This document shows positions 10,835 through 21,878 of a stretch of DNA of 64,000 bases, piece by piece (position 1 is the first letter of the stretch; each line of letters opens with the position of its first letter). This DNA comes from Paguma larvata (taxonomy: Eukaryota > Chordata > Mammalia > Carnivora > Viverridae), in the NCBI GenBank assembly GCA_030068075.1, contig CM057837.1, positions 22,165,691 through 22,229,690 of the forward strand, read 5' to 3'. The position numbers and the translations under genes are program-made. The notes beneath the pieces were generated by a model. It saw only the letters and a list, made by a program, of their open reading frames with translations, did no database searches and was not told the DNA's origin.

Positions 10835-11360
10835 TTGTAACCAGCTTCATCGAGAGAGAGTCCACAGACCACACGTTTCAATCAAATCCACCCGTTTAAA
10901 GCGTAGAAGTCAATAGTTTTGAGTAGATTTCCAGAGACGCGCGGCCAGCGCCACGTTCGATTCGAGAACATTCCATCGTCTCAGAAAGAAAGCCTTTCCC
11001 GACTCGCCGTCAGCCCCCACCCCCACTCCCCGGTCCTCAGCAGCGAGGCCTCTTGTTTCTATCTCTATCCGTTCCTCTGTTCTGGACTTGCGTGTGACTG
11101 GGATTCGTATAAATAATGCGTGTGTGCGTGTGTGTGTTTTGTTTTTGTAACTGGCTTCTTGACCTCAGCATCGTGTTTTTGCAGTGTAGATTGTATCAGT
11201 GTTGCATTCCGTTTGGTGGCCACCGGATGGAGGGGCCACATTTTATGGACGTTTGGGTTGCCTCCATCTTTGGGGTCTTAGGAGTAATGCTGCTATAAAC
11301 ATTCATGTGCAAGATTTTGTGTGGACACATGTTTCCATTTCTAGGGTTATAGTTTATGAG
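10835..11360 (-). mobile_element. Old L1 (L1M-type) 3' region fragment, antisense
   Basis: A run of segments matches the complement of older mammalian L1 3' ends in order: a CACCCGTTTAAAG block, CTATCTCTATCCGTTCCTCTG, GTAACTGGCTTCTTGA, GGACGTTTGGGTTGCCTCC, and AATGCTGCTATAAACATTC before GTGTGGACACATGTTT. Divergence is high and no target duplication remains. A TG-rich stretch lies inside it at 11115-11138. Confidence 0.75.
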
Positions 11361-13639
11361 ATATTTTTAGTTGCTCTTCATCATAAGATTTGTTTACTTT
11401 TTTCCAGGCTCTTTTCCTGGCCCTAGGGAAGGCTTAATTCTCAGTGAGTTTCAGTGGGTTTCCCATCTGAATTGTCTGAAGGTTTTAGATCTGGGAAAAG
11501 CCTTCAGGGAATCATAGTCTAGCCCCATTTTGTAGATGGGGAAACTGAGGCCCCAAGAGGTCACACGGAGTCAGGCGTCAATCCTGGTTTCAGTTGCCCT
11601 GAGTGTTCTTCCTAATCTCTCAGCAAAACCCCGGTGGCTCTCTTGCCTGGCTTGCGGTGGATGGTTGGTGACCACCTTGCCCGGGCCCACTGTTGTACGC
11701 CCCACCCCCCTCCGCCCCGACCTGACGGAGGCCGGAGGACAGCTCGTCTGTCACCAGCTGCCAAACGAGAACTACAGCTCGTGGCGCCAGCGCCTTCTCG
11801 TTCTTTCTCCCTGCGGCAACGGGAGGCCAACGCTTATCCGGGGAATAATTAAATTAGGAACCAATTCAGAGAATGAAATTTTATCTGATCTGGCTGAGCC
11901 CGTAAACAAGGAGCTGCGGCCGTGACTTCAGGGTACATTATGAAGTTGTTTCTGAAGCGTTATGTTGAGCCAGAGCATTGGCGGAACCGCGTGGGCCAGT
12001 GGGGGCCCCTTCTGGGGCGGGCGGCTTGCGTGGCCGGGGGTTCATCCTGGAGTGTTGAGCCGCGTCCCCACTCTACCTCCTCATGCACTTGTTTTCAGGT
12101 GCCATTTAAATCGCGGGGCAGTAGATAGAAGTGTTTTCTGGCCGGAATGTTCCGGATGCTTCGCAAAGTCCATCTGTCAAGATCCTCACGGATACACGTC
12201 GCTGTCGCTGACGTTGTGATGCACTTCTGCAGTTGTGGTGAGAAGGCAACTTTGCAGGGAGCTCTCTGGCTCTAAATCGGGGTGCTGCGTCGGAAGTCCT
12301 GGGGAGCTTTTCAGAACTACACGGACTCCAGTCCTTCACCAGGCCATTGGGGGCGGGTCCCGGACGTCTGTGCGCGTGTGCGTGCATGCGTAGGCACGTT
12401 AAGCTCTTTAGCTAAGAACCATTGATGGAACTGGCAGTGACTATAATCATTCTTCTAAGGAGAATTACAATTCTTCTGTGGCCAAGAGGGGGACAGATGA
12501 TCTGAACAGTGGTCCCCAGGAATGAGCCCTTTTTGTCCACAGTCTGTGTCGGGACTTGGATCGTGACTCTCTTCGTGTTTCTTGACCAGATTCCCTGGTC
12601 TCAGGGTGGCCGCCGAACCCACACTCCTCAACACAAGACCAAAACAGGGCTGCGGGCATTCCCGAAGGTGAGCGTGCAGCTGGCGGATGACTGGAATTTG
12701 TGACAGCTCCAAGCAGCCTCCTCCTGAGAGACGGGACCCTTAGACGGGCAAGTGGGACAAAGCAAATTCCTGTACTGGTGTGGCCTCTTCCTTGAGTGTT
12801 GCTTTCCTGCCTGGCCTTGACTGAAGGCCCGGCCTTCCCTCAGGACTTGGCTTCCTCTTAACTCTCTCAGACGGAGGCTCTTCCTGCCCGCCAGAGGTTC
12901 CTTCCCATCGTCCGTTATAACCTTGCTCCTTGCGGGACCTGTCATTCATTGTCTCCTTCTCAAGAGTCTCTCCCCACCCCCACCCCGGGTCCCGCCATTG
13001 CTCAAGAACCTACGTTCCGATATGGGAACACTGTATTTGGTGTCCTGGCCCCGAGATCTTCACCTCCTCTCCTTCTGGACCTTACTCTGGGCCTTGTGCA
13101 CACTTGGACCACTCCGTGCAACACACAGCGAGTCCGTGTTAATGACAGCCTTTCTCTTGTGGGAACCGTGCCCGAAGACCAAACCGGTTGGCCTGACGCA
13201 TAGCAGGGCCTCAACAGGTTAGGTTATTTCTATCAATTATTTTCATCTCTCTCTCGTCCCTCCCTGGACATCCTTCAGGATACACTGTTGCAAAACTTTC
13301 CTAGAAATGTTTATCAGTAGCGGTAGTGACGTACAGTTCCGTTTTATCTTGTTTATGATTAGTTTTTAAACTATGGGCAGAACATAAATTTCCCTGAGTT
13401 TTAGTAAATGGAAAAACAAAAGAAAAACAATTTTTTTTTTCCATGAATGGCTTGGCTCAGAATTGTTCCAGATGCTCACCCGGCATCTCCTCCCGAGTCC
13501 GCGTGGGGCTTTCCCGCCGGGAAACCGTGCCCGGATTGACCTGTCGAAAACTTGCCGAGAATCCCCTTAGTCTTCCGGCGTTCCTGGATGCCGCCTCGTA
13601 ATTTTATTGTAGCTTTTTATTTTGAAATAATTTGAGACC
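11361..13639. other. Intron 1 unique sequence with ancient repeats
   Basis: It contains the MIR at 11515-11600 and a possible MER5-like DNA transposon scrap near 12290-12365 (CCTGGGGAGCTTTT, then GGGCGGGTCCCGG). A possible L2 or MIR end lies near 13185-13220. No gene is visible. Confidence 0.45.
11515..11600 (+). repeat. MIR SINE fragment
   Basis: CCCCATTTTGTAGATGGGGA, then AACTGAGGCCC, then AGAGGTCACACGGAGTCAGG, is a well-kept MIR core. Confidence 0.8.
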
Positions 13640-13757
13640 GGGGCGCCTGGGTGACTCAGTCGGTTAAGCATCGGACTCAGCTCAGGTCCTGACCTCGCGG
13701 TTTGTGAGTGTGGGCCCCACGTCGGGCTCCACACGGACAGTGCGGAACCTGCTTGGG

Positions 13758-13791
<34 letters not shown>

Positions 13792-13846
13792 CCTTCTGTG
13801 CTCTCTCTCTCAAAAATAAATAAATTATTTAAAAAAAAGAAAAAAA
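13640..13846 (+). mobile_element. Felid SINE (SINEC), full length
   Basis: It starts GGGGCGCCTGGGTGACTCAG, has a (CT)n body at about 13761-13790 and ends CAAAAATAAATAAATT plus poly-A. A perfect 16-bp target duplication, TGAAATAATTTGAGAC, lies at 13623-13638 and 13847-13862. Confidence 0.95.
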
Positions 13847-14344
13847 TGAAATAATTTGAGACTCCCAAGAAGTTGCAGAAATAGCGCCAAGTTCGTGTGT
13901 GCCCCTCAGCCAGCTTCCCGCAGCGATAAGATCTTGCGTAACCGTGGGACGTTATCAAAACCAGGGGCTTGGCGTTGGGAACATCCTGTTGCTAAGCGAC
14001 AGGCCCCATTCTGCTGCTGCTTAATTTTATTAAATGGATCCCTGGCACTTTAGAATTTCATGAACTTCAGCGTTGTCATTTATCTTTTAGACCGTCTTTG
14101 GATCTCCTCCAATTGGTCATCAATTAAAATTCATTTCCATTGGTCACCCCATCCTAGAAGACCCATGGTGTGTGCGTTTCGCGTCCTCCGCGCCCCCACG
14201 TGGGGCTCGGCGGGTCCGTCAGCCTTGGTGCATGACGGTGGGCAGCCTTCTTTCCCGGAACTGGGAGGTGCTCAGATCGAAGGACCCGTGCAGAACAGTG
14301 CAGTGCGTTGGAGCCCGGGACGGGGCATCGGGAAGCTTGGGTTC

Positions 14345-14535
14345 TGGTAATGGTAACCAGCCCTTGGGTGCTTGTGCTAACCTTTGTCTACACTGTGTTG
14401 GCTCTCAGCCACCTTTGATGTAGACATACTTGACGCTCCCATTTACAGATGGGAAAACGGAGGCCAGCTGGTGAGGGACAGAGCGGGATTTGAACCCAGG
14501 CAGTCTCGCTTCAGAGGTTGCATGTCCTTACCTTG
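14345..14535 (+). repeat. MIR SINE, nearly complete
   Basis: CCCATTTACAGATGGGAAAA, then CGGAGGCCAGCTGGTGAGGG, then GGATTTGAACCCAGGCAGTC, follows the MIR consensus through core and tail. Confidence 0.82.
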
Positions 14536-15699
14536 TAGGGCCTCCTTCCTCGGTCCAGGTCTTGACGCTTGCGATCCCCGCTCTCCCTGACCGCTCTGTG
14601 TCTTGGGGCTGCTTCCTTGACCTCTCTGAACCTCTTTCCTCAACTGCAGCATGAGGCGGTTGGCTGAGAAGGTCTGTCATGTCCCTTCCATTTCTGAGTG
14701 CAGGTGGTTTTACGGGTGAAAAGCCGGGAGGGACTTTTCAGGTTGGGCAGCTCTCCGCCGCCTCATCTGGTTTGATGGGAGCCTCAGTTCCAATTGAATT
14801 ATGCTCTGGTGTCTTTTAATTAAACCATCTACAAACTGATTTCTTAAAAATTCAAAATCCCCACGCAGCATGCTGTGTCTGAAGCCCCCGCGCTCGTAAT
14901 AGCCAGAAGGCACGTGAGAGGCTGCTCAGCGTGTCGGCCTCCTGGGCGGCATTAATTGCGAGACGTCGCCAAAACGAGAGACGAGGGCATTATCAGCCGA
15001 TACGTAATTGATTTTGCATTCCCCACAAAGGAAGGTTAAACTTAAGCTTGTTTGTGAACGGCGTTCACACCTCACCGTCCTGGAGACCGTTGTAAAAGCT
15101 CACAGAGCACGGCCCTTGCTCGAAGGGCTTCATTGTCTTTGCAGGTTGTCGAATGAGCCCATCGCTCCACGAAGGTAAAGACCTTCCCACTTAAAGGGGC
15201 CAGAAGAGTGTAAGCTTCAACCATCAGTTTCACAGAAGGGACCTCCGCTTGAGGGCGCGGTGGCTGGCCTCTGGGAAGAGTGCGTAGTCGCATTAGCGTG
15301 ATGAACTAAGGGGTCCATATTGTTTAAATCGTCAGGCGAAGCTGCGTTGGAGGAGGAGCTGCTAGCCATCAGGGTTATGATGAACGGGCTCACGGAAGCT
15401 GCTCGCGGTAACCTCGCTCTCGGTACAGAATGCAAGATTCTGATTCCCAGGTGCTCTCGGAAAGGTCCCCGCTCAAACCCACGATGAGCTTAGGCCCGAG
15501 TTGTAATGCTGTTTCTCGGCATTTGCTCCTTCGCGGGTACACACACCGGGACGAAGAGAAGCTCTTCGGGCATGATTTCACTTTCCTTTCCATCCGGATT
15601 CCGTAACTCGGAAGGCTTCTCCGCAACCGGCTGTGCGAGCTACAGGGCCGAGGGCAACTTGAACATGCGAGGCCCTTACCGAGAATTTCAGAACCGGCC

Positions 15700-15975
15700 A
15701 TCAGAGCGTTAAAGCAAGTGCAGGGCCCTTCCCAGCGTGGGGCCTGGGTGCCCGCGCGCACCGCCGTCCGTGGACTTGCCCGATACTCATCCTAGCCCGA
15801 GTCGACTCGGAGCAACGAGTAGGAACGGCCGATTGGAAGCGGCCGGAGGGGCGGGGCTGCAGCCCTAACGCCTCCGTGGGCTCTGCGGGGTCTGGCGGGG
15901 CGCCTGACCCCAGCGCACGCTCCGGAGAGACTTGCTGAGCTGAGTTGGCTCACCGAGCGACTGTCCTGGTCTGCC
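15700..15975. promoter_or_regulatory. Intragenic CpG-dense block
   Basis: Six to seven CpG per 60 bases persist from about 15720 to 15960, with a GC box (GGGGCGGGGC) near 15850. It contains no recognised repeat. It could be a methylation-free regulatory element or an alternative promoter within intron 1. Confidence 0.45.
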
Positions 15976-17398
15976 GGTGGGATCTCATGTGGTTTTCTCG
16001 GGTTCCAGGTGTCAGGAATGTGGAAAATCCACCACCATGCTCTTCAGAACGGACAGGCCCAACCACCAAAATCCTCGCCCTGTCAGACAGCTCAGCTTAG
16101 AGAAGAGAACACTTGAATGTAAAACTCTTCTAGATTGTGTGTGCGTGCGTGTGCGTGCATATGTGTACATGTGTGTGTGTGTCTAAAGCTAAAATCCTGG
16201 TAATTTTTCACTGCACAATATAAAAGGCTGACAAACGGTGATTATGGTGATTATCCGGCGCCCCTTAATGGATAACGTGTATTCGTCTGTGGCCCTGCGT
16301 CTCAGTCCCTAGAGGGGCAGGATTTCATCTCCGGAATCCAGAGACGCTCGGGCTCTGTCCCCCGGCCCCCAGCTGAGCCGAAGGCCCCTGGAGAGTCCAG
16401 GATTTCAGGGCCGGTGCGGGTCACTCTGGTCACTTCCCAGTGTGCAGAGGAGGGGGTCGGCACCGTGCTCCTCTGGAGGAGACTCCGGCGCCCGGAGCAC
16501 CTGCCCCCCTCCGAAGCGAGTGGGCACAGGGCTTGGAAGCACTCGCTCTCTCTTCTTTGTGCGAAGTCTTTGTTCTCTCCCGGCACGGCGAGCCAGGACT
16601 TGCGCGCGCTCAGTGGGTGCCTTTTTCTCCCCGAAGCCCGCGGAGAAGCGGAACGTAGCATCCATCCGGGGCTGGCTGCCAAGGCGGGGGAGGCTCCAGC
16701 AAAGGAGAAGCTGGCCTTTCCAGGTTTTAAACTGGAACTCGGGCTCCGGGATGAGGATTCAAGTTGTTTTTCACTGGGAGGGAGCGAGGGGGGCGGTGCG
16801 CGGCTCAATAAGGGCGGACGGCTGCCCAGGTCAGCTCTTTGGAGCTTCGGCCCCAGGGGAGTTACCGCGTGCTGAGTTTCCCTTCTTTGTCCTCGGTTTG
16901 TACAGAGGTCATTGGAGACGTGAGCTCAAAGCCGCCGGGGCTGTGCTGTCCTTCGTTGTTACAAGGTGATGGCTCTGAATGGGGCTCTGAGCTCCAGGAA
17001 CGAGAGACCGTCTCGTCCTTTCTGCCTCCCAGCTGGGGAAGAGCCGGCAGGTCAGGAATCCCCCCTTTCTGGAAGCCACAGCTGCCCTGGTTGAGCCCGA
17101 GACCCTGAGTCGCACCTGGGGGCCTGGACTCAGCCCCTCCCTGCTGTCAAGGGAGCGCTCGGCCCGTGCGTCACTTTTTCGGTAGCTAACAAGAATAGCG
17201 CCTTCATGTGCAAGGCAAAAGCTGGTTTTATTTATCTCCCCGGTTGAGACATCCACAATCATTGTTTTTATTTTGAAAAGAAAAAGAAGAGAAAAGCCCA
17301 CAATATTTTTATTACCTGGTGTGGGAGTCTGAGATGACTTAAATGATACTTCTGGTTTCAAGCTGTTGGGGGAAAATCTCAGTGCACGCACGGAAAGT

Positions 17399-17420
17399 GA
17401 GAGAGAGAGAGAGAGAGAGA
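17399..17420. repeat. (GA)n microsatellite
   Basis: Eleven GA units with no SINE body on either side. Confidence 0.92.
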
Positions 17421-17639
17421 AGCGGGGAAAGATGAATGGGCAGTCCTTTCCCTCTGCAAACCACAGCGCCGCCCAAGGGCGGGGACCTCGCCTATGGGCT
17501 CCGCCCCCTGTGCCCCACACTTAACACAGCCACGCTTAGCGGAATCTTAATGGCTGAATGCACCAGGCACTAGGCTCCTGTCGGGCCTGCGAGCCAGTGT
17601 TCTTGGCCTCAAATGGAAGGGAACTGTAAAGATATAAGG

Positions 17640-17830
17640 AAACCTTACTGTCCCGTTGGAGACATTGTGGTCAGTACTTCGAATAACTCATCTCATCTTC
17701 TCTTTGGCCTGGAGAGGTAGACGGCAGGGTCATTGGTTCACAGAGGGACCAATCAAGCTCCGAGAGGTTCTGCAACTTGCCTGGGGTCACCCAGCTAGCG
17801 GTGGCTGGGCTGAGATCGGAATCCGGGACT
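17640..17830 (+). repeat. MIR SINE, nearly complete
   Basis: The order AGAGGTTCTGCAACTTGCCT, GGGGTCACCCAGCTAGCGGT, then a degenerate GGGATTCGAACC-like end marks MIR. Confidence 0.78.
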
Positions 17831-19269
17831 AGCCCCATGGCCGTGCTGCAGGAGATGTCAGGGAGGGAGGGAAATAGCATTTGCGGACAGTCGGATGTCT
17901 GGGATGCCTGGGCGTGGCCACCGTGCGAGCCCTAACTCACAGAAGGACACGGATCAGGATGTAAACTCGGGTTGCTGGGCATCCAGTGGTGGCTGAGGCG
18001 TGTCGGGGCCCTGCAGACTCGGAGCTTCGTGTCTAGTGGGCAGACTAGATATAAACACTTCGTCAAACGGTTGTTTAATTCCAGTCGTGGTGAGTGTGTC
18101 ACCGGGGAGTGGTGTGCGAGCGTGCTTGTGGGTGCACCGAGCCGTCGGGCCCAGGGTGCGGGGCGGTGTCAGAGACTTCCAGGTCATGACGGGCCGAAGC
18201 TGGAGGAGGCGGGGCGGAAGGCAGCTCTGGGCCCAGAGTGTGGGGAGGGAAGGCCTCCGGAGGGGGCAAAGTCTGCAGCTGTTGGCTAAGCGACGGGGCG
18301 CGCCCGCCGAGCGTGAGGCTGTGGGCACACACACCCCAGTGAGGCGCTGCCGCCTGGGGTTCTCTCTGTAAGGTTCACAGTGTGCAGAGTCCTTGTTCCT
18401 GGAGACGGGGCTCCCGAGACAGCCGCTGTGCCCACACTGCCGCCCCTACCCCCGGCATCGCGCCCCTGCGGCCCGGGGGGCACACGCCACCTAGCGCCTC
18501 CTGCCTTCCACCCGGAGGAGAGCTGGGCTTCCTCGGGCACACTTAGGGTTCCTGGGGTCCTATTTGTCTTTTTCTCCATTGGGAGAGTTGAGAAATTCTC
18601 TGGAAGTCCCTTGCAGAGAGGAAAGTCTCTAAGGCCGCAGGCGGGGACTCGGTGTCTTCCCTCCTTGGGGGTTTGGTCCTCTTGGCCACACAGTGAGAGA
18701 ACAGGGACCTAGTGACAGGTTCCCTTCCCTGGTGGTGCGGCAGGAAGGGCCGGACCCACTGTTGATCACACAGCCTCTGCCCCAGAAACCCTCTGTGGAA
18801 AGAGGCTGAAAGAACACGTGAGCCCGTCCGCGTGAAGCTCCCGCGTCAGACCTCGCCCGGCCCAGTGTGCCCGGCCCAGCCACCAAGCTGAGCAGGCCCC
18901 GGGTGCGGCCGTGGAGGGCCCAGGGCCCGCAGCCTCCTGGCCGCGTCCACCCTGGAAAAGCCATTCTAGACCCTGGAAACCCATGGAGCCTGGCAACGGG
19001 AGGCCATTAGCCGGCCAACTGCGAGCTGGGTCCTAAAATCAGCCCGATGTGGTCACGAGCTCTGTTAGTCCTTCTGCAAGTGCATGAGCGGAGGAGGCTT
19101 TGGTTCGGCACCTCTGAAAGCAGACGGGAGTCCATCTGATGTGAGACCCTCACCTTCAAGGCCAGAGGGCTGGACGGCATTGGTGCATTCGCGCGGGGTC
19201 AAGCCGCCTGCGTGCCCTTTGCTTCCTTCTTGATTTCTTACAGGGCGGGAACTTAGCACCACTCGTTCT

Positions 19270-20085
19270 AACTTTCTTTTTGTATAAACTTTTTTTTTCA
19301 TGGAGTATAACATCCATTAGAGAGCACCTCTTCTACGCGTATAGCTCTGTGGATTTGCACAAACAGAACTCACCTCTGCAGCCAGCACCCGGGTCAAGTA
19401 TAGGCATAGCACCCCAGAAACCTGGTTCCAGTCTTTTTTTTTTCTAACTTTTTAAAATGTTTATTATTTTTGAGAGAGAGAGAGAGAGAGACAGCACAAG
19501 CTGGGGAGGGGCAGAGAGAGAGAGAGAGGGAGACACAGAATCCGAAGCAGGCTCCAGGCTCTGAGCAGTCAGCACAGAGCCCGACGTGGGGCTTGAACTC
19601 ACGAACCTCGAGATCATGACCTGAGCTGAAGTTGGACGCTTCGCCAACTGAGCCACCCAGGTGCCCCCTGGTTCGATTCTGCTCCTTCGTCAGCCCCTCC
19701 TGCCCTCCACGGCCTCGGCCGGTGTCCCCTCTTTCTATGGACGTGCCACAAACAGAACCATGCAGCGTGGTCCCTTTCTCTTTGACTTCTTGCGTCCAAC
19801 ATTTTGTGAGATTCTTCCCTGGTGTTGCTTGTAGCTGTAGCTGGTTCTCTTTTGCAGCTGAATTAGAGTTACCCGGTCGACTGTGGACAGACGCTGCAAT
19901 TTCCAGCTCGTGGCTCTCCGTCTCGGGCATCTTTGATGAGCATCTGGACACGGTTCTGTTGGGCACCTCGTTGGGAGTAGAGCTGCTGGTCTTTGGAAAC
20001 GAGCGTGTTCGGCCCTTGTAGATGCTGTCAGTTTTCCAAACGATTGTACCAAATACAGCTCCCACCAGCAGCATGGGAGTTTCCC
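19270..20085 (-). mobile_element. Old L1 (L1M-type) fragment, antisense, carrying a SINE insertion
   Basis: Left part: TATAACATCCATTAGAGAGC, then TCTGTGGATTTGCACAAACA. Right part: CAACATTTTGTGAGATTCTT, CAGCTGAATTAGAGTTACCC, and CCAAATACAGCTCCCACCAG. Together they fit an older mammalian L1 3' end read on the minus strand. A SINE at 19435-19666 interrupts it. Divergence is high. Confidence 0.72.
19435..19666 (-). mobile_element. Felid SINE (SINEC) inside an old L1
   Basis: Poly-T start, GA-rich body and a right end GAGCCACCCAGGTGCCCC. Flanking 14-bp duplications at 19421-19434 and 19667-19680 share 12 of 14 bases, so the insertion is real but not recent. Confidence 0.92.
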
Positions 20086-21250
20086 GAAGGAAGAGCCTGG
20101 AAGAACCATACCATGAGACTGACTCCCCTCTGCTCCCTGCTCCAAATGGGAAGACTGTGGGGGTAACTTCCGGCCCTTCTGCAGGTTTCTGTTGCGGGGA
20201 TGAACAGGGGGCCGTTAGAGGGAAGGTCTCCACGATGCCCTGGAAGGACGCCCCCGTCCCTACTAGGGTTTTGCATCCCACGGTCAGGTGTCTCTGGAAG
20301 ACTGTCTTTGTACCTGAACTTGGGGGTGGGGATTTGTGGGTCTCCGGGAAGAGCACAGAATCCACCCAATCCTGTGGGTGTCTGCTTGCATTCAAGTAAA
20401 GCCCAGGATTCCTCTCTCCTGGGGGTGTAGTGGGCGTGGTCGCTACTTCCTGGCTTCCTCTGGGAAGGTTTTATATGCAAATCAGTACAGTCCCAGAACC
20501 AACTGGTTCTGTGCAAGCCCTTCTTTTGTGCAGCCTGACCAGCTGAACCTTTCAACTCCACGTTCAAGGAAGGCAAGGAACTCTTCCTTCCCTTGCGGCT
20601 GGTGTTCAGTGTGACAGGGGTCCGCAGCAGTGGAAGAGGCAGCTGATGTCTCTGGGGTGTCCCTGGGTGGCCTCCCATTGCGGACCGAACACCGAAGGAG
20701 AGAGGGGACGTGGCACTCTCCCTCAGCACAGAGCCTGTCGGGGGCCAGCCCCGGCTGAGTTCCAAGGTGATTGCCCCTCCCTGGCTCTGTCAATTCCTAA
20801 CTTAAAACAGCGGTGATGGCTGGGTAAGGGAAACTTGGAAGGAAGGAAACTGTGACCGTTAGTTTGAGGCCTAAAAGTGCCCTGGTGTGATTGCCCACCG
20901 CCTCCCCGGGTCCCCAGTGCATTCGGTAGATCCCGGGCAGGGTCCAGTAGCTGTGGTTTTATCTAGCGCCCTAGGTGAGTCTTCCATCACTTGTGGGAAA
21001 CAGTGACTTCTCAGTGAGCAGCTCACTGAGAGCTGGCCGCCCTGTGCAGTGGAGAACTTTCCGTGGCAATGGAGAGGCACCGTGCCTGTTCTGCTCATTT
21101 GGCTACACCAGCCACACGTAGTCAGGGAGCACGTGAAAGGTGACCCGTACCCTCGAGGAACCGCGTTTGATTTTAATTAATTTAAATTTGGAAAGATACT
21201 CGGTTCGCCTTTTGGAAAACTGCTAAGAATGTTTGGAGCAACTTGGGCGT
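20086..21250. other. Intron 1 unique sequence
   Basis: No gene, RNA or clear repeat is recognised. Antisense open frames of 333 and 245 codons span parts of 19394-20765, partly through L1 and SINE, with no protein family match. Confidence 0.5.
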
Positions 21251-21265
21251 GTGACTCTCCTTTTT

Positions 21266-21863
21266 TTAATTTTTAATTTTTGTTTTTTTTTTAATTGATT
21301 TTATTCATTTTTTTTTTAAATTTAAATCCAAATTAGCTGTATGTTAGTGTAATGATTTCAGAAGGAGACGTGGTGATTCATCACTCACATAGAACACCCA
21401 GTGCTCATCCCAACAAGTTTCTCCTTAACGCCCATCCCCCCTGCAGTCCCCATCCAACACCCCTCCGGCAGCCCTCAGTTTGTTCTGTCTTTAAGAGTCT
21501 CTTATGGTTTGTCTCCCTTTCCGTTTTTATCTTATTTTTGCTTTGCTTCCCCTCCGTTCATCTGTTTCGTTTCTTCAGTTCCATGTATGAGCGAAATCAT
21601 AGGATGTTGGTCTTTCTCTGACTTATTTCATTTAGCATAATACCCTCTAGGGCCGCCCACGTTGTTGCAAATAGCAGGGTTTCATCTGATGGCTGAGTAG
21701 GAGTCCATTATGTACATAAACCACATCTTTATCCATTAGTCAGTCAATGGACATATGGGCTCTTTCCATACTTTGGCTATTGTCACTAGCTCTGCTATAA
21801 ACATTGGGGTGCATGTGCCCCTTTGAATCAGCGTTTTTGTATCCTTTGGATAAAGTCCTAGTA
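21266..21863 (-). mobile_element. 5'-truncated carnivore L1 3' end, antisense
   Basis: It begins with T-rich tail complement, then carries carnivore L1 3' UTR and the last part of reverse-transcriptase ORF2 in complement: TGATTCATCACTCACATAGA, GTTGTTGCAAATAGCAGGGT, CTATAAACATTGGGGTGCAT. The target duplication GTGACTCTCCTTTTT is present at 21251-21265 and 21864-21878. The copy is about 600 bp, severely 5'-truncated, with no functional coding capacity. Confidence 0.92.
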
Positions 21864-21878
21864 GTGACTCTCCTTTTT

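Larger units (their letters stand above)
13863..19269. other. Intron 1 unique sequence
   Basis: No gene is identified. MIRs lie at 14345-14535 and 17640-17830 and a weaker antisense MIR at about 14600-14665. An AT-rich, homeobox-site-like block lies at 14930-15060 and a CpG-dense block at 15700-15975. A TG-rich stretch (16135-16183) and a (GA)n tract (17399-17420) are also present. Open frames of 60 to 200 codons here lack splice context and recognisable domains. Confidence 0.5.

Noticed and set aside
19394..20395. 333-codon antisense frame
   Set aside because: It runs through a SINE and an old L1 and has no protein family signal.
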